Below, one piece after another: positions 1-5,032 of a DNA stretch of 8,360 bases. The notes beneath the pieces are model-generated. The model saw nothing but the letters and a program-made list of their open reading frames with translations. It was not told where the DNA came from and searched no databases. Each line of letters starts with the position of its first letter. Position 1 is the first letter of the stretch. Both the position numbers and the translations under genes were made by a program. Where the stretch lies: positions 1 to 8,360 of the forward strand of contig JAGUWT010000153.1 of the NCBI GenBank assembly GCA_020062205.1, read 5' to 3'. This DNA is from Thermodesulfovibrionales bacterium. GTDB taxonomy: Bacteria; Nitrospirota; Thermodesulfovibrionia; Thermodesulfovibrionales; SM23-35.

Positions 1-1
1 A

Positions 2-301
2 AGAAATCACTCTGGCAAAATCCTTGCGAGCTTCAGAGAAATACCTGTTGTAAGCCTTGAAAAGGCAAGGGAATTGAGTGCAATGATGGAGAAAAAAGGG
101 ATCGGAGGTATCCTGCTTATTGGCAATCCCAACCAGCCTCTCCTTGAGATGCCGGTGGGACTTGACAGGGCAGGGATGGTTATAGTCGGCGGGCTCAATC
201 CCGTCGCAGCACTTGAAGAGTCAGGCATTCCAAGTATCAGCAAGGCAATGTCAACGCTGTACAAATTTTCTGAACTTGTTACATTTAAAGAACTCCTGTA
301 G
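2..301 (+). CDS. nrpR: NrpR-family transcriptional regulator, C-terminal fragment (5' end outside window)
   Basis: The open frame enters from the left edge and ends at TAG 299-301, giving about 99 residues. What is visible fits the end of an NrpR regulatory domain (DUF128): an REIPVV segment near the start, then GIGGILLIGNP, a PVGLDRAGMVIVGGLNP segment, AALEESGI and the closing KAMSTLYKFSELVTFKELL. In methanogens NrpR represses nitrogen-assimilation genes and is released by 2-oxoglutarate; the same role here is inferred from family. An internal ATG at 74 is not a credible start because the homology continues upstream of it to the window edge. The DNA-binding part is not visible. The gene points the same way as the redox cluster but is separated from it by 547 bases containing a possible terminator structure and promoter. 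It cannot be compared with the second nrpR at 7730 because the two visible pieces cover different parts of the protein. Confidence 0.85.
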   Translation, partial: RNHSGKILASFREIPVVSLEKARELSAMMEKKGIGGILLIGNPNQPLLEMPVGLDRAGMVIVGGLNPVAALEESGIPSISKAMSTLYKFSELVTFKELL

Positions 302-304
302 TAG

Positions 305-334
305 AGCCAAAATAGGGGAATCATTCTATTGGCT
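305..334 (+). terminator. Hairpin directly after the first nrpR stop
   Basis: Starting four bases after the stop codon, AGCCAAAATAG (305-315) pairs with CTATTGGCT (326-334) as 6 plus 3 base pairs around a two-A bulge, with a 10-base loop. No run of T follows, so it is a weak candidate for a classical intrinsic terminator. It may instead be part of the larger structure described at 331-421, with which it shares GGCT at 331-334. Confidence 0.3.
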
Positions 335-421
335 TGATCAGATAGTTTCTCGCCAGACAACTGTAATGTGTTCAACGTGATCCATTAGGTATTTATGCAA
401 ATCACCTACTTGAATCAAGCC
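331..421 (+). other. Nested inverted repeats, possible structured RNA or 3' UTR element
   Basis: By eye this stretch folds as an outer helix GGCTTGA (331-337) with TCAAGCC (415-421), enclosing two hairpins. The first is AGTTTCT (344-350) with AGA-C-AACT (355-362) closing a CGCC loop. The second is TTCAA (371-375) with TTGAA (410-414), continued by GTGAT (377-381) with ATCAC (401-405). The TTCAA/TTGAA helix would stack directly on the outer helix. A T-run (429-433) follows soon after. The outer helix and the hairpin at 305-334 use the same GGCT bases and so exclude each other. I do not recognise a known RNA family. Chance pairing is possible in AT-rich DNA. Confidence 0.3.
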
Positions 422-424
422 CTT

Positions 425-453
425 AATATTTTTCTCTGCCCGAAAAAAATATT
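425..453. terminator. AT-rich perfect inverted repeat, possible bidirectional terminator
   Basis: AATATTTTT (425-433) and AAAAATATT (445-453) are exact 9-base reverse complements around an 11-base loop that contains a short C/G patch, and TT follows. The stem is purely A/T, so it would be weak as RNA; the adjoining T and A runs on either side are what make a terminator plausible. It lies between the first nrpR and the promoter-like sequence at 533. Confidence 0.3.
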
Positions 454-505
454 TTCATCATTGCGACATTCAAAAAACAAATTATTAATTTAATTTCTTA
501 AAGTT

Positions 506-523
506 TTATCAAAATTATCAAAA
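506..523. repeat. Tandem 9-bp repeat next to the promoter
   Basis: TTATCAAAA occurs twice head to tail, ending 9 bases before the TTGACA -35 box. It could be part of an UP element or a regulator half-site pair; nothing in the sequence decides between these. Confidence 0.5.
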
Positions 524-532
524 TTTTCACGC

Positions 533-561
533 TTGACATTTATTCGCTCATTCCTTAAAGT
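533..561 (+). promoter_or_regulatory. Sigma70-like promoter upstream of the redox cluster
   Basis: A perfect TTGACA (533-538) is followed after 17 bases by TAAAGT (556-561), four of six matches to TATAAT. The preceding 50 bases are very AT-rich (UP-element-like) and contain a tandem TTATCAAAA repeat. The transcript would start near 569 and carry a leader of roughly 280 bases before the gltB-like gene at 849. No GGAA-N6-TTCC site, the operator type described for methanogen NrpR, is seen nearby, and no GG-N10-GC sigma54 core was found in the places I checked. Confidence 0.45.
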
Positions 562-590
562 AAAGCAAAAGGTAACCGTTTGCCTACGAA

Positions 591-755
591 ATGAAGCTAT
601 CTTTAGGCATAAATGTCATCAACAAACTTTCTCTGAGCAAATTCAAGCATACAAGTGACATCCCATCCGATGATGATAGCATTAAACAGAATAAGCCATC
701 TCTCTGGAAGAATGAAGGAGGTGATAAGGCAGAATTACTTTTGTTATGTTCGTAA
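591..755 (+). CDS. Doubtful 54-residue ORF in the leader of the redox cluster
   Basis: An ATG-to-TAA frame of 54 codons begins MKLSLGINVINK and ends ELLLLCS. I recognise no family, signal peptide or motif; it is Lys/Ser-rich with a short hydrophobic end. It lies just downstream of the promoter-like sequence, but has no good ribosome-binding site (the nearest AAAGG is about 18 bases upstream of the ATG). A very strong Shine-Dalgarno-like sequence lies inside it at 715-725. The alternatives are an untranslated leader or a leader peptide. Apart from this frame and the small elements listed separately, I see no gene in 302-848. Confidence 0.15.
   Translation: MKLSLGINVINKLSLSKFKHTSDIPSDDDSIKQNKPSLWKNEGGDKAELLLLCS
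715..725 (+). promoter_or_regulatory. Orphan near-perfect Shine-Dalgarno sequence
   Basis: AAGGAGGTGAT matches the anti-Shine-Dalgarno end of 16S rRNA over 11 bases, yet no ATG, GTG or TTG lies at a normal distance. The next ATG (746) is 20 bases away and opens an 18-codon frame ending at 802 (MFVKEFIAFFLLSDIRNT). It may mark a leader peptide, a decayed gene start, or be chance in a purine-rich stretch. Confidence 0.3.
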
Positions 756-848
756 AAGAATTCATTGCATTTTTTTTGTTATCTGACATTAGAAATACTT
801 AATTCAGCGCTGTAAAACTAATAAATACTGAATGAAAAGGAGGAGAAG

Positions 849-2417
849 ATGAGTCTTAGCAAGCCGAATGCAAGTGCTGCAACTGTAACAACAACAAGGG
901 TATCACCTTCACCCATGTCCGGACTCTGTGTCAACTGCGTTGATGGCTGTCCCGGTTACTGTGAAGTAGGGAGATCTGCCCTTCGTGGAAGGGAGATTAT
1001 TTACCCTCAACCATTTGGAAAGGTTATTTCAGGATCAGAAAAAGATTACCCGGTAGATTTCTCACATTTCAACATTCATGGAACATGTGTAGGTGCTGTA
1101 GGTGCTGAGGCTGATCCTGACAAGGCAACATTCCCTGCAGTAAATGTAGAGACAGGAATAAACGGTGCTGATGGGGGAAAAATTAAAATGAGGGTCCCGT
1201 TTTTTACAGGCGCTCTTGGTTCAACAGAAATAGCACGGGTCAACTGGGAAGGTACTGCCATAGGCGCAGCAATCAGTGGTTCTATCCTTGTATGCGGAGA
1301 AAATGTCTGTGGAATGGATCCAAAGGCAGAGATCAAAAATGGAAAAATCACCAATTCCCCGGAGCTTGCAAGAAGGGTAAAGACATACAAGGACTGGTAT
1401 GACGGCTATGGAACGATGCTCGTTCAGTTGAATGTAGAGGACACCCGCCTCGGTGTTGCTGAATATGCAGTTGAGAAGCTTGGCGTTGTGGGTATCGAGC
1501 TCAAATGGGGACAGGGAGCAAAATGCATCGGTGGAGAGGTTAAGCTCCCGACTCTCGACAGGGCATTACAACTGAAACAGAGGGGATATATTGTTCTCCC
1601 TGATCCTGAAAACAAGACAGTTCAGGAAGCACATAAACTCGGAGGCATTGCAGAATTTGAGAGACATTCACGTCTCGGCATGGTTGATGAAGAGTCTTTC
1701 ATGAAAGAGGTAGAAAGAGTAAAAAAGCTCGGCGCGAAATATGTAACCCTCAAAACAGGTGCTTATAGGCCTGTAGATTTAGCACGTGCAGTGAAGTATT
1801 CATCAATGGCAAAGATAGACCTTCTTACTGTTGACGGTGCCGGCGGTGGAACAGGAATGAGCCCATGGCGCATGATGAACGAATGGGGAATCCCGACTGT
1901 CTATCTTGAGTGCTTACTTTACAAATATCTTAAGAGACTGAAAGAAAAGGGTGAGTTCATTCCGTCTGTCGCTATAGCTGGTGGTATTGTCCTTGAGGAT
2001 CATATATTCAAAGCAATAGCATTGGGAGCTCCATTTGTGAAAGCAATATGTATGGGACGTTCTACCCTCACAGCAGGTATGGTCGGAAAGACACAGGGCA
2101 AACTTATAGAAGAGGCTTATGGAAAAGGCAAGGAATATGAAGAAGCCCTTATGAGAACCTTTAACGGTGCTGCACAGCTCAAGGAAAAATTCGGAAAGGA
2201 TTTCAAGAAGATACCCCCTGCTGCTATAGGTATCTTTACCTATTATGACAGGCTCGCAGTAGGACTGAGACAGCTCATGGCAGGTACCCGTAAGTTTGCC
2301 CTTAAGTATATAGACAGGGACGATATTATGTCACTTACAAGAGAAGCAACTGATGTCTCCGGCATTCCATATCTCATGGATGTAGACATGAAAGAAGCTG
2401 AAAATATCTTAGGATAA
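849..2417 (+). CDS. Stand-alone FMN-binding glutamate-synthase-like protein (GltS domain)
   Basis: This 522-residue protein matches the central FMN/TIM-barrel domain of glutamate synthase. Family marks seen are KWGQGAKCIGG (219-229, equivalent to the QGAKPG motif), DGAGGGTGMSP (329-339, equivalent to DGGTGASP) and an AGGIVLEDHIFKAIALGA segment (377-394) typical of the barrel's phosphate-binding end. There is no N-terminal glutaminase domain and no C-terminal GltB3-type region. The usual C-x5-C-x4-C [3Fe-4S] motif after the barrel is absent (only C401 there); instead C27, C30, C34 and C38 form an N-terminal Fe-S-type cluster, with further Cys at 80, 149 and 154. The start at 849 has a strong AAAGGAGGAG five bases upstream, so the later Met23 is not needed. 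It resembles the single-domain, archaeal-type GltS family often called 'FMN-binding glutamate synthase family protein', whose reaction is mostly unproven. It probably heads the operon with the ferredoxin and diaphorase genes. Glutamate synthesis is therefore possible but unproven. Confidence 0.85.
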   Translation: MSLSKPNASAATVTTTRVSPSPMSGLCVNCVDGCPGYCEVGRSALRGREIIYPQPFGKVISGSEKDYPVDFSHFNIHGTCVGAVGAEADPDKATFPAVNVETGINGADGGKIKMRVPFFTGALGSTEIARVNWEGTAIGAAISGSILVCGENVCGMDPKAEIKNGKITNSPELARRVKTYKDWYDGYGTMLVQLNVEDTRLGVAEYAVEKLGVVGIELKWGQGAKCIGGEVKLPTLDRALQLKQRGYIVLPDPENKTVQEAHKLGGIAEFERHSRLGMVDEESFMKEVERVKKLGAKYVTLKTGAYRPVDLARAVKYSSMAKIDLLTVDGAGGGTGMSPWRMMNEWGIPTVYLECLLYKYLKRLKEKGEFIPSVAIAGGIVLEDHIFKAIALGAPFVKAICMGRSTLTAGMVGKTQGKLIEEAYGKGKEYEEALMRTFNGAAQLKEKFGKDFKKIPPAAIGIFTYYDRLAVGLRQLMAGTRKFALKYIDRDDIMSLTREATDVSGIPYLMDVDMKEAENILG

Positions 2418-2466
2418 AAATAAAAAATTATTACAAAGATAAGAAACATGATTGCAGCGATATACC

Positions 2467-2517
2467 TGTTAATCAGAAACAATCTCTGTAATCGGTTTTT
2501 GAAATCGATGTAATCAG
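2467..2517. repeat. Three spaced copies of a TGTAATCAG-like word
   Basis: The 122-base gap between the gltB-like gene and the ferredoxin gene holds TGTTAATCAG (2467-2476), TGTAATCGG (2487-2495) and TGTAATCAG (2509-2517). They start 20 and 22 bases apart, about two helix turns. The last copy is 11 bases before the ferredoxin ribosome-binding site AGGAGGG (2529-2535). It could be an internal operator; it could also be chance. Confidence 0.3.
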
Positions 2518-2539
2518 ATTAATTAAACAGGAGGGAATA

Positions 2540-2761
2540 ATGCTTAATTTGATTTGCTATAAATTCTGTGCATCACCTTTCTGCATGGTCAGCTGTCCTG
2601 CAGGAGCAATAAGCATATCCGAAAAGGATAACAATGTGTATGCTGATACCAATAAGTGCAACAGATGTGGGATCTGCCGTGCAATGTGTTCCATTTTGAG
2701 CTTTGATAAAAACCTGAGAAGGAAACGGGTATGGATGCGGGAGGATTTCGGGAGGAAGTAA
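2540..2761 (+). CDS. Small 2[4Fe-4S]-type ferredoxin
   Basis: This 73-residue protein has two cysteine groups. C6, C10, C15 and C19-Pro are spaced C-x3-C-x4-C-x3-CP, resembling the 'second-type' motif of CooF/HycB-like electron-transfer subunits but with one extra residue between the first two Cys. C40, C43, C46 and C50 follow the classic CxxCxxCxxxC spacing, but with Ser instead of Pro after the last Cys. The tail (57-73) is basic, KNLRRKRVWMREDFGRK. AGGAGGG four bases before the ATG fixes the start. It is likely a cytosolic electron carrier, or a subunit bridging the gltB-like flavoprotein and the diaphorase. Its position between them supports that job, but the partner is inferred. The NuoF-like protein encoded downstream lacks the ferredoxin domain often fused at its C-terminus in HydB/HoxF relatives, so this protein may supply that function. 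Confidence 0.8.
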   Translation: MLNLICYKFCASPFCMVSCPAGAISISEKDNNVYADTNKCNRCGICRAMCSILSFDKNLRRKRVWMREDFGRK

Positions 2762-2790
2762 ACTTTAACATTGAGCGATATTTTACAGGT

Positions 2791-2891
2791 GTCATTGCGA
2801 GGAGCGGAGCGACGTGGCAATCTCAGTTTTTAAAGAGAGATTCTTCCCCTTCGCTTCGCTCAGGGCTTCGGCTTAAACGCTCAGAATGACA
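2791..2891. repeat. Dispersed inverted-repeat (REP/MITE-like) element
   Basis: The element opens GTCATTGCGAGGAGCGGAGC and closes TCAGAATGACAG. Terminal GTCATT (2791-2796) pairs with AATGAC (2885-2890); GAGCGGAGCG near 2802 pairs with CGCTTCGCTC (2852-2861) with one mismatch; AATCTC (2819-2824) pairs with GAGATT (2837-2842) around a 12-base loop. The word type GTCATTGCGAGGAGCGAAGCGACG is a very common dispersed repeat in many bacterial genomes, often mis-annotated as proteins with 'APRND' or 'HCEERSD' peptides. Here it fills most of the 176-base gap between the ferredoxin and nuoE-like genes and could form an RNA hairpin that separates expression of the two. Confidence 0.8.
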
Positions 2892-2937
2892 GTTTCAGGT
2901 TTATTGCAAAAAAAAGAATATATAGAGGTCACGGGTA

Positions 2938-3408
2938 ATGGAAGAAGAACTTTTAGAAGATATTCTTGCATCCTTCAAGGGTAAAAGGTACGAGCTGGTT
3001 CCGATACTGCAGGAGGTTCAGGATAATCTTGGTTATCTGCCGGAAAAGGCGATGCTTGATATTGCAAGGTTTGTTGGTGTTCCTGAAAGCCATGTGTATT
3101 CAGTCGCATCATTTTATGCGCAGTTCAGACTGTTGCCTTTGGGCAGAAAACGGGTTGCAGTCTGCAGGGGCACGGCCTGTCATATCCGGGGGGCACCTCA
3201 AATCCTGAGTACAATTGTGAAGACTATAGACCTAAAAGAAGGTGAGACTTCGGATGACCTCGAGTACACCCTCGAAACTGTAGCCTGTATCGGCTGTTGT
3301 GCCCTTGCGCCCTGTATAAGGATAAACAGGGAAGTTTCAGGTGATATGACCCCGGAAAAGGCTAAGGGACTTTTTCTTGTGAAGGAAGGAGGAGAGGATG
3401 TCGAATAA
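2938..3408 (+). CDS. NuoE/HydC-like [2Fe-2S] thioredoxin-fold subunit
   Basis: This 156-residue protein, the usual length for the family, has the helical N-terminal part with YELVPILQEVQDNLGYLP (18-35), then the SVASFYAQFRL segment (55-65) typical of NuoE. The [2Fe-2S] ligands are C76 and C81 (CRGTAC) with C117 and C121 (CIGCC); an extra Cys lies at 126. In complex I, HydABC hydrogenases and NAD-dependent formate dehydrogenases this subunit pairs with a NuoF-like flavoprotein and takes part in electron transfer with NAD(H). The start is supported by GAGGT eight bases upstream. It overlaps the nuoF-like gene by 11 bases, implying translational coupling and a tight complex. With no membrane subunits nearby it is almost certainly part of a soluble diaphorase module and not of respiratory complex I. 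Confidence 0.9.
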   Translation: MEEELLEDILASFKGKRYELVPILQEVQDNLGYLPEKAMLDIARFVGVPESHVYSVASFYAQFRLLPLGRKRVAVCRGTACHIRGAPQILSTIVKTIDLKEGETSDDLEYTLETVACIGCCALAPCIRINREVSGDMTPEKAKGLFLVKEGGEDVE

Positions 3409-5032
3409 ACGAAATACTGTTCTCGTGTGCCAGGGTACAGGCTGCGTTTCAGGCGGATCTGAACAGGTTTTTTCTCTCTTAAAAGATGAGATAGAAGATT
3501 CAGGTCATGCAGAAGACATCCTTATAAAACGCACAGGCTGTCATGGTTTCTGCCAGCAGGGTCCTCTCATTGTAATCGAGCCTGAGGGCATTTTCTATAC
3601 AAAGGTCAAGACAGAAGACATGCCTGAGATCATTCAAGCGCTTTTACCGGGTGGAAAACCAACTGAGCGTTTATTGTACCGTGACCCGATTACTGATAAA
3701 CCAATCCCGCACTATCGTGAGATACCTTTCTACAACAAACAGGAGCGGACTATATTAAAGCATTGCGGATATATAGACCCTGAAGACATCAATGACTATC
3801 TTGAGATTGGTGGTTATAAGGCATTGCGCAAGGCAATCTCTGAGATGACGCCTGAAGGAGTTATCTCGGAAGTAAAGGGTTCGGGTCTTAGAGGTCTCGG
3901 CGGTGCCGGATTTCCGACAGGACGCAAATGGGAATCCTGCCGCAATGTGTACGGAGAGATAAAGTATGTAGTCTGCAATGCTGATGAAGGTGACCCCGGG
4001 GCATTCCAGGACCGTTCTGTCATGGAAGGCAATCCACATTCAGTCATAGAAGGGATAATCATCGCAGCATATGCCATCGGAGCAGAAAAAGGTTTTATTT
4101 ATGTGAGGGCAGAATACCCTTTGGCAGTCAATCGCTTGAAGATTGCTATTGAGCAGGCAAGGCAGGAGGGATTATTGGGTAATCATATCCTTGATAGCGA
4201 TTTCAGTTTTGATTTAGAGATCTTTCAGGGTGCAGGCGCTTTTGTATGCGGTGAATCCACTGCTTTAGTACGGTCAATCGAGGGGAAGAGGGGAATGCCC
4301 AAAGTTATGCCACGGCCCCGGACTACAGAAGAAGGGTTATGGAACAAGCCGACACTCCTCAATAATGTAAAGACCTTTGCCAATATTCCTTTAATAATAT
4401 CCAATGGTTCAGAATGGTTTGCTCAGAGAGGTACTGAAAAAAGTAAGGGAACTGCAGTATTTTCCCTCACAGGCAAGGTAACAAACTGCGGGCTGATAGA
4501 AGTACCCATGGGGGCTACACTCAGGAAAATAATCTTTGATATCGGTGGAGGTGTGCCCGGAGGCAAGGCTTTTAAGGCAGTGCAGACAGGGGGGCCATCC
4601 GGCGGTTGTCTTCCTGCAGATATGATTGACATACCTGTAGATTTCGATTCGCTGACAAAAGCCGGCTCGATTATGGGTTCAGGAGGTCTGGTGGTGATGG
4701 ATGAGGATACCTGCATGGTTGATGTAGCCCGCTATTTCCTTGACTTCACCCAGAGGGAGTCATGCGGTCAGTGCATTCCGTGCAGACTCGGGACAAGACA
4801 GATGTTTGAAATCCTTGATGATATCACTAAAGGAAAGGGAAGGCATGGTGATATTGACCTTCTCGTTGAATTAAGTGAGTCAATAAAACGGAGTTCCATA
4901 TGCGGTCTTGGCAAAACCGCTCCCAATCCCGTGCTTACTACGCTTCGTTATTTCAGGGATGAGTATGAAGCACACATACATGAAAAACGATGTCCGGCCG
5001 GCGTTTGTATGATGCAGGAGGAGAATGAATAA
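3398..5032 (+). CDS. NuoF/HydB-like NAD(H)-binding FMN and Fe-S subunit
   Basis: This 544-residue protein starts with a thioredoxin-like [2Fe-2S] domain (about 7-85; C11, C16, C48, C52), as in HydB and FDH beta subunits and unlike plain complex I NuoF. The flavin/NADH core follows: GLRGLGGAGFPTGRKW (163-178; canonical proteins have Arg where the second Leu stands), CNADEGDPGAFQDR (193-206) and GAGAFVCGESTAL (278-290). A [4Fe-4S] site is formed by C456, C459, C462 (ESCGQCIPC) and C502 (SICGLG). It ends at EKRCPAGVC plus seven residues, exactly where relatives with an added 2[4Fe-4S] ferredoxin domain continue, so that domain is missing. The start has AAGGAGGAGAGG immediately upstream and overlaps the nuoE-like gene. 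The protein should exchange electrons with NADH or NAD+. Whether it bifurcates electrons, as some HydB-type flavoproteins do, cannot be read from sequence. Confidence 0.9.
   Translation: MSNKRNTVLVCQGTGCVSGGSEQVFSLLKDEIEDSGHAEDILIKRTGCHGFCQQGPLIVIEPEGIFYTKVKTEDMPEIIQALLPGGKPTERLLYRDPITDKPIPHYREIPFYNKQERTILKHCGYIDPEDINDYLEIGGYKALRKAISEMTPEGVISEVKGSGLRGLGGAGFPTGRKWESCRNVYGEIKYVVCNADEGDPGAFQDRSVMEGNPHSVIEGIIIAAYAIGAEKGFIYVRAEYPLAVNRLKIAIEQARQEGLLGNHILDSDFSFDLEIFQGAGAFVCGESTALVRSIEGKRGMPKVMPRPRTTEEGLWNKPTLLNNVKTFANIPLIISNGSEWFAQRGTEKSKGTAVFSLTGKVTNCGLIEVPMGATLRKIIFDIGGGVPGGKAFKAVQTGGPSGGCLPADMIDIPVDFDSLTKAGSIMGSGGLVVMDEDTCMVDVARYFLDFTQRESCGQCIPCRLGTRQMFEILDDITKGKGRHGDIDLLVELSESIKRSSICGLGKTAPNPVLTTLRYFRDEYEAHIHEKRCPAGVCMMQEENE

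Noticed and set aside
74..301. Complete 75-residue gene starting at ATG 74
   Set aside because: NrpR-type sequence continues in frame upstream of this ATG to the window edge, so it is an internal Met of a truncated gene.
7..375. Minus-strand 122-codon ORF over the nrpR tail and the following hairpins
   Set aside because: It is antisense to a recognisable NrpR C-terminus and shows no known motif.
302..848. Canonical NrpR operator (GGAA-N6-TTCC) or sigma54 promoter (GG-N10-GC)
   Set aside because: The GGAA words at 317 and 706 have no TTCC partner at the right spacing. The GG/GC candidates checked near 571, 728 and 767 do not have the right distance.
1076..1390. Minus-strand 104-codon ORF inside the gltB-like gene
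   Set aside because: It is a shadow of a well-supported coding frame; no family resemblance or ribosome-binding site was seen.
2557..2820. Minus-strand ORF of 87 codons starting MPRRSAPRNDT
   Set aside because: Its start lies in the dispersed repeat (the 'APRND' peptide is the usual translation of that repeat) and the rest is antisense to the ferredoxin gene.
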